This document shows positions 58,053-64,000 of a stretch of DNA of 64,000 bases, in pieces. The notes under the pieces are model-generated. The model did no database searches. It was not told the DNA's origin and saw nothing but the letters and a program-made list of their open reading frames with translations. The position numbers were made by a program, and so were the translations under genes. The stretch is from positions 1 to 64,000 of the forward strand of contig JAJTUP010000013.1 of the NCBI GenBank assembly GCA_021399435.1, given 5' to 3'. This stretch comes from Diaporthe sp. PMI_573. Lineage: Eukaryota; Ascomycota; Sordariomycetes; Diaporthales; Diaporthaceae. Position 1 is the stretch's first letter, and every line of letters starts with the position of its first letter.

Positions 58053-59369
58053 ATTTGCCGGCTCCTCTCGTGGATCGGGATCTGTGGATTTTGTGAGTGA
58101 TCGGCGAGTTCAGTCAGGTAATGCCTTGAACGCAAGTTGCTCTTGAAACAAGATACGCTGCCTGGAATTGGAAGCCTGTTCTTTCACTTCGCGACCGCCG
58201 TTATAATCAAGTCTCCCCTTTTGTTCTCATTTCCTTCTCTCTTCTCTAAGGATACATGTACTCACGCTTTGCTGGTTCGTTTTGAGGTCGCAGTATATTG
58301 ATAGCTGTATTCCGGCTTTACAGAATTGCAGCTCAACATTAAAATGTTTAAGATTTCCTAAATAAATAGTTGCCCCCTCAGAAGACTTAGGATGCTGTGA
58401 CACTTATACCAATCGTCTAAAATGTGCTACCCCGGTCCAGCGGCAGTTGCGCCTGACCATCTGCGAGAAAGACGGCACATGAGCTCGAAAAGGGACGGTC
58501 AGTATGATGAGGGTGGGGTGAATGCTCCCTCTGCATCCCGTGGGGCAATCGCATGTCGTTATCCGCCTGAATGCAGATACCACAGTGCTATGATATTATC
58601 TCGGTCGATTCGCAGCAAGCTCGGCATCATGAGTGCGGAGAGTCTGCGAATGGCGCCATGCAAGATGCTGCCCGGGAGGACGATTGGCAACGATAGCTGC
58701 CGGCGCATGCAGGCCTGCTCTTACAGTTCAAACGTAAGCGAAGCTAGCTAGATCTGCACCGTTGTGACAATCCCAGTGACTAGTCATTTCGACCTGCCCA
58801 GCCTGTCTGCCTGCCAGCCTGCCCGACGTTCCTGTGTAGTGCTAGATGTGATCGTCGGTCCCGGGCCTACTCCATTGTGGCGACCAAGGCGTGAACACAT
58901 TGCTTGCCTCGACCCATTCTGGCTGTTTCGAGGACTATTCCTCCATGTATATCTGGGTGGAGCCGGCACTGGGGCTGCAAGCGTCCTAATGTCAGATATT
59001 AGACGAAAGAAAGGGTAAGAGAGGCTCGGACTGTTGAGTCCGAGATGGACATCACGATCCAATTGCTAGGAAGATGCCTACCTAGGGTATCCTATGGCTA
59101 TCTCAACGACGAACCACGCGGATTATGCAGTCATCAACTGGCGCCGAGCTTTGGAAAGCCCCGGATTGGCCATTGGACACCACACAATTGAAGATCGACA
59201 GGAAAAATAGATGGTGCGAGTGGGCTCAAGGTTCTGATAGTGTGCAATGTACATTTTCATCTAGATCATGTGCAAGTAGCTACCCCAGCCAAAATTGCCG
59301 CCCGAGACGACCATACATATACAACCTAGTCCATTTCTATACCTCTTGCCCGATCACCATTATCTCCCA
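58053..59369. other. Intergenic region
   Basis: P450 promoter and 3' side of the 2EXR gene. Short frames only. Confidence 0.5.
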
Positions 59370-60035
59370 CTATGCGCACCAGCACCGCCGCACCAGTACC
59401 GCCGGGCCCTGGTGGATAATGTCGTAGAAATCCCTCGGGTATACGCGAGTCTCCTCGTCCGGCTTCTTCTGGACAAATGCATCCCGCTCGGCCTCGACAA
59501 GCTTGACGAAATTTGTGACATGATATGGCTCCACACTGAGGAGCAGCTGCCGCTCCTGTTTCTCATATATTTCCAGCTCGCAATAGTCTTCGTCTGCATC
59601 TTCCTCGTCGTCCGACAGTTGGGAGGTACGGCACTCGAGGCGTGGAGGTGTGGGCAGCTCGTGCCGTGAGAACGTAACCCTGTCCAATTTGTGGTTGAAC
59701 CAGCCAGTCTTGGCGAGCAGGGGGTTCTGCGAGTCGGCCTTCTCCTCCCAGCAGCCACCCTCTGTGCAGGTCCTGTTGTACACGGCGCATGTGAAGGTGA
59801 CTTTGGTGTGGCTCTCGAGAAAATATTCCCTCATCTCCCCGCAGACATGAGCCATGACGGGAGTTGGTCGCGGAAGGGATGTGGTGGTTTCAGGGACACG
59901 GAGAACTTTGCTGGCCTCGACTTCGAAGTGATAGTCGTGTTCTGAGAAGTCGAGAGTGAAGTCGTAAATGATGCGACGGATCTCAAGAGGAAATCGTGAG
60001 AGAGCTCCTACTGGTGAGGAAGAGGTGGTCGCCAT
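59370..60035 (-). CDS. 2EXR-domain (F-box-like) protein
   Basis: A single-exon 221-residue protein. Residues 12-80 match the fungal 2EXR domain: FPLEIRRIIYDFTLD at the start, then PTPVMAHVCGEMREYFLESHTKVTF, the position of the usual hVNxExR motif. The middle has an Asp/Glu-rich stretch (SDDEEDADEDY). 2EXR proteins are abundant in Pezizomycotina and their role is unknown; the name comes from two conserved ExR motifs, and the first part resembles an F-box helix. No signal peptide or membrane segment. Confidence 0.65.
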   Translation of the reverse strand: MATTSSSPVGALSRFPLEIRRIIYDFTLDFSEHDYHFEVEASKVLRVPETTTSLPRPTPVMAHVCGEMREYFLESHTKVTFTCAVYNRTCTEGGCWEEKADSQNPLLAKTGWFNHKLDRVTFSRHELPTPPRLECRTSQLSDDEEDADEDYCELEIYEKQERQLLLSVEPYHVTNFVKLVEAERDAFVQKKPDEETRVYPRDFYDIIHQGPAVLVRRCWCA

Positions 60036-61214
60036 GGTGGATGGTCTTGACGGAAGGGTGTCGTCTTCTTAGAAGTAACGTTCAACGTGAACAGTCAATG
60101 TTCTTTTACTAGTGAAGTCTTGGAAGGTATTCAAAGAAATCGAGGCGATGAAGAGATTGGTCGGTTCCGATGTTGGGCTGGTGTCAATGATGGCGTCTCT
60201 AAATATATAGTCGATAGCAAGATCACATTCGGACGGACCGTGGCTTCGGGAGGGCCGACTTGCCCGGCTACTGCATCTGCAAACACCAAATAAACGGCGG
60301 TTCCGACGCTCAGATACAACATTATATAAGCTCGACTGTCAATAGCAGACGGAAACCCCTGCTGGCGGGCAGTATCGCGGGGAAGACCGGATGAAACAAT
60401 TCATAGATTTGCCACATGGGCGGTATCCCCGCCACCTAGCCACCATCTGCGCTCGCCTTTCGCCGTTGACCTCAGGTGAGCTCCAGGTTTCTTCATCGAA
60501 AATGAGAATTACTGTCCCGAGTATTGGGACTGCCTCGAGAACTTGCAGAGAAGGACGGTGTCCAGGGAACTGCAAAGACCCATTGATCCTCCTGCGAGGA
60601 GCCCTCGAAGCATCTACTGTCTGATGCTCAAAGCTGTCTGTGCGAGAACTGAATTGATTTAGACACTTCCAGTGATATGCCTGCTCGGGCATTCCCGCCG
60701 AAGGCCAAGGTGTTTCTGTTGATGTTTCACGATAAAAGCCTGATTCTTGCCTATTTATTTAGGCCTTCGCCATGGCTTCTTCCTCCATGGCTACAGATGC
60801 CCATAGATCTTGCCTTGTATTCCGTTGTAAGGTGATAAATTAGTAGTAACGTTGGTCTCTTAGTTATAAGTCAAGCAGATCACCCAGATCTTTGGCTGAA
60901 AGTTGCATCTCAACTTCGGTGCAGGCACTCAAAGAATCATTCTACAAAGTGTGAATTTGTCATAATCATCAAGTCTCCGTTCTAGGAGCCAAACGTCTAC
61001 TTCTCAATCCATGCTTGTAAAACGATGAGACATGTGATTTAACATCTATATTATGCTCCAGTGCGTTGTGATAAAGCCTCGAGGGGGGGTTTCAAGAATT
61101 CCCGCAGTTTTTCTGTCTGTCTGTTAATTACCGTCAACTCATCCCCTCTATTGCCATAATCGCATCATCCAGCGTCACATGGAGCACCTGTTGAGATATA
61201 CCCAGCTCTGGCGA
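60036..61214. other. Intergenic region
   Basis: About 1.2 kb, no supported gene. Confidence 0.5.
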
Positions 61215-62574
61215 TCATTGGCTCATACCCGACTGTAGTCCGATTCCTTGACATATTTTCCCGTTGTTATACCAGGTTACTTTCGGCTCCAGAACCTTCG
61301 CAGCGACCCACCGGGCTGTCTGGGTATGGGTGCTGTCGGTTTGCATGTCGCCAAAAGGCTTGCCAGTCTTGTCCTTTCTCAGTTCATCGCCGATGTGAAG
61401 CCTCCCTAATTCGTTCTCGATGACAGTCGACGCCTGGGCCGCTGGCCCTTCGTTCTCAGGGCTACTTCTTGGGAAGCTCGTCCTCCCCTCAGCCAAAGCC
61501 TGGAAGATGACTAGTTGGTCCTGCAGGAACTCATCCACAATACCTCCCGCACTGATCTCCTGGGCGAGAGACTTCACGACGGCCCTCGCAACCTCCTCGC
61601 TGAGCTGGGCTGAAGTCTTCCCCTTGCGCTTCCCACTGTAGAGGACATCCCGACCCCACCGCATGGTCGTCGCCCTCGCCACCAGGAGCACGTAGATGCG
61701 CGTCTCATGCCTGCTCTCCTCTGGCGCCCGAAATTCGCACTCGGCCCCAGGGAAGGACCTCCCCAGACGCTCGCAAAGAGCTGCCTCGAGCTCCCCATGG
61801 AGACTACTCGGCGCGATGATAGTCACGTCGATATTATTCACGTCAAAGCCCCCTGGCTGTGACCCAAGCCCTCTAAGCCCGTCATTGAGCCTCAGCGCAT
61901 CTCCAAATGTTACAGGCTGTGTTCTAAACCAAAGTGACCCCCTCGACGCCGGTCCCAGACTCCATCCCCTGGCGTTAAGGCGCCTTTCAACGCGCACGCC
62001 GAACCACGACTCGAGCGTGGGCAGGAGCACCTGGTCCAGGTACTCGTAGCTGGGCGAGAACGAGACGTTTGTGCCGCCCGAGATGGTCAGCTCGACCGGC
62101 TCGCCGCTTTCGTTGCCCGCGAACAGGAGGAATGGGAAAACGGCCTGGAATACCAGCACAGCGCTGGCGGCGGGAGACTCGGCGCTGATCGTGATGTTCC
62201 TCTCCCACAGATCGCCTGGCCCGCGGCTTGGCCGGAACTCGAGCGTCTTGCTCCCTACCTGGAGGCCTTTGACGTCAGCAGCTGTTGCTTTTGCGAGCCA
62301 CGCGATGGATGTGAAGTGCTGCGACTTGAGACCTGGTGGACGAAACAATGTCAGCTCTGTCACGGATGATGACCTTGAGTGATTTTGGAAGAGCGGTTTT
62401 GGAAGGCTCTTTTGCGTAATTACCTCCTCCTCGTGGCCCTGGGCGGTTGCCCCTCACATCTGTGATCTTGACTGGCTTGCACGCGACCGAGGCGAGTGCG
62501 ATGGCTATTCTGACAAGCTGGCCGCCTCCTTCGCCTGTGCGGCCGTCCAGATGGATGGCGTCGTCTGGAGCCAT
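61215..62574 (-). CDS. RNA 3'-terminal phosphate cyclase
   Basis: ATP-dependent enzyme that converts an RNA 3' phosphate to a 2',3'-cyclic phosphate (RtcA family). Exons 62424-62574 and 61215-62332 are in phase across a 91-nt intron and give 422 residues. The start HLDGRTGEGGGQLVRIAIAL is the family's N-terminal signature, and the intron splits RGNRPGPRGGG from GLKSQHFTSI. Later blocks include SFSPSYEYLDQVLLP, FLQDQLVIFQALAEG and the active-site His, probably His386 in STHTQTARW, matching the His that takes the AMP in the bacterial enzyme. About 60-80 residues longer than bacterial RtcA because of insertions before the last helix. The frame is open upstream to 62661, but the conserved start favours 62574. 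Confidence 0.9.
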
Positions 62575-63301
62575 GCTCCTGCGAAGTAGATATTGATTTA
62601 TGGGTGATGTTGATTGAAGGGTCGGAACGAAGTTGCTGTTACCGTCTTGCGTGGCGTGCAAACTGTCGGACGTCTCGGCTGCTTTGCAAGGCGGAATTTG
62701 TTCACTTACCGAGCCAATCTCGAGGGTTTTCTGGCCTCTGGGACATGGCAGCAGGTTCGTCGAGGGAAGCTAACCTTGGAAGCCACGCTGAGTCACCCGG
62801 CGACCTGTCAGCGGCCACCTAATGAAACGGCACTGCCACGTCCCATTCCTTGGTCTCCAGGCTGCTTTCACTCTGACAAATTCGAGTTGAAGGTTTTCAT
62901 TCAACGGTCAGGGATTTTAAAGATTAGCAAGGCGCTGGTCACGGAAGGAGGCTGCAGAGTGAGTGTTAGAGAATGGTATGTATTGATGCACATAGTCAGA
63001 CCATTAGCGTAAATTATAGCACCGAGCGTGATGTCTTCGTATAAGACTCAGAAAAGGACGACCACACATCGCAGTTGTGAGTGCAGTGCCGAGTTCCGGC
63101 GCCTGGACACTTTTCTCAACAACGGCTCCAGTTATTGAGAAGGTTACCTTGCGTTGGTAGGTGATACCTGAGACAACTTTTGCCATTAAAGGCTGACTTG
63201 TACAAATCAACACAATCCAAGCACTCATCTCTGCGGCATGTCACCAATTGAGTCGATCAGGACACGAGTCCTGCCCCTCCGAATCCACCAGTCCAAACCA
63301 T
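62575..63301. other. Intergenic region
   Basis: No supported gene. Confidence 0.5.
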
Positions 63302-63961
63302 TCATTCGGTCTTTGAGCTGCCACGACCGTCCTTTCGGCCGAAGGCACCCAATTCTAAGGTGGCGCTGAGCATGAACATGGCCTTCTTCAATTTGTTGTC
63401 TTTCTTGCTCACCTGCCTCCAGTGCGAGCCCACAGGCGATCTCGCCCAGGCACTCCCAACGTCGGCGCTTGTTATGCCCAGGGCTGCAGCTTTGAAACCA
63501 ACTACATGGATGGAGATTTCAGTCCATGTATAAATGCCAATGACAATATGCAAGGTCCGCGGCCCTATCTCGCCCTTGTGTTTCTCCCTGATCGTGGCGG
63601 CATTGCCCTCGAGCCACCTGATGAAAGGCCCTCGGATGTCGTATCCGGCAAGCTCGACGTCCACATCCGACACCAGCACGGCCCCGAAATTGCCGGTTGA
63701 CTCGTACTTCATTGCGCCTCCGAAACCGAACCAGCGGCTTTCAGATTGCTCCCTTCCGGGACCTGGGCTTCCGCGCCGCTGCGGGTACTGTGCACATGGA
63801 ATGGATCGAGCTCGCCGGGTGGCACCCCGGAGCCGCTGGTGGCTGATCGCGGCCCTGGGGCCACGCCGACACCCACCTGGTACCACCGCGCGTGTCAGGA
63901 TTGGCTTGATTCTAGTGAGGGACAGTATATCACGTATGATATCATTCAGAAAGACCAACAT
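63302..63961 (-). CDS. Unrecognised protein, possibly incomplete at the window edge
   Basis: A minus-strand frame of up to 219 residues. The last 140 residues, from about MKYESTGNFGAVLVSD, look like a folded domain: alternating strands, RGPFIRWLEGNAATIREKH and TLHIVIGIYTWTEISIHVV, then an Ala/Gly-rich helix and a basic tail. They recall a fungal domain of unknown function with a G-x-GAVL start and a VTKTY-like strand, but I cannot name it with confidence. The first 75 residues are Arg-rich and less protein-like and contain a possible intron (GTGGGTGTC near 63880), so the true gene probably has another exon toward or beyond position 64000. Confidence 0.5.
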   Translation of the reverse strand: MLVFLNDIIRDILSLTRIKPILTRAVVPGGCRRGPRAAISHQRLRGATRRARSIPCAQYPQRRGSPGPGREQSESRWFGFGGAMKYESTGNFGAVLVSDVDVELAGYDIRGPFIRWLEGNAATIREKHKGEIGPRTLHIVIGIYTWTEISIHVVGFKAAALGITSADVGSAWARSPVGSHWRQVSKKDNKLKKAMFMLSATLELGAFGRKDGRGSSKTE

Positions 63962-64000
63962 CCGGCTACGGTGCTGGAGTATACCCGGCGCATTCAGAGC

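Overview
The window looks like a piece of a nuclear chromosome from a filamentous ascomycete (Pezizomycotina, probably a Sordariomycete; that rank is inference). The evidence is short GT-AG introns, fungal-only families (CFEM/PTH11-like receptor, 2EXR protein, GH11 xylanase) and an AT-rich block of retrotransposons full of C-to-T type damage, as left by repeat-induced point mutation (RIP).

Positions 1-10471 are a transposon graveyard. It holds a minus-strand Ty3/Gypsy gag relic, a copia element (integrase, reverse transcriptase, RNase H, 3' LTR), a second 5'-truncated copy of that copia 3' end, an 18-bp minisatellite, and two about 410-bp hAT-type MITEs, each with a perfect 8-bp target duplication. 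One MITE sits inside the copia reverse transcriptase. No intact gene is visible there.

From about 11.4 kb the sequence is ordinary gene space. In order: a GH3 beta-glucosidase (+, one frameshift); an unrecognised Pro/Ser-rich tail-anchored protein (-) with a TATA box and two ACGCGT sites upstream; a secreted PAN/apple-like protein (+); a GH11 xylanase (+); a damaged multi-pass membrane protein gene (-); a TDP2-like EEP-family phosphodiesterase (-); a truncated VOC/glyoxalase-like fragment (+); an RBR-type zinc protein (+); a CFEM/PTH11-like receptor (+, one frameshift); an aldo-keto reductase (-); an MFS transporter of the Dal5/ACS type (-); a secreted 5'-nucleotidase (-); a 2OG-Fe(II) oxygenase (-); a second ACS-type MFS transporter (+); the ribosome biogenesis factor NSA2 (-); a cytochrome P450 (-); a 2EXR protein (-); RNA 3'-terminal phosphate cyclase (-); and an unrecognised gene running to the right edge.

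Functionally this is mixed: housekeeping genes (NSA2, RNA cyclase) sit among accessory genes for plant-polymer breakdown (GH3, GH11), sensing (PTH11-like), transport, and oxidation (2OG oxygenase, P450, aldo-keto reductase). The oxygenase, transporter and P450 between 49 and 58 kb could be part of a small metabolic neighbourhood, but no polyketide synthase, peptide synthetase or terpene synthase backbone is visible. Three or four genes show single-base indels at short homopolymers, so assembly error must be separated from true pseudogenisation. I see no CRISPR array, rRNA, convincing tRNA, or obviously novel defence-like system.
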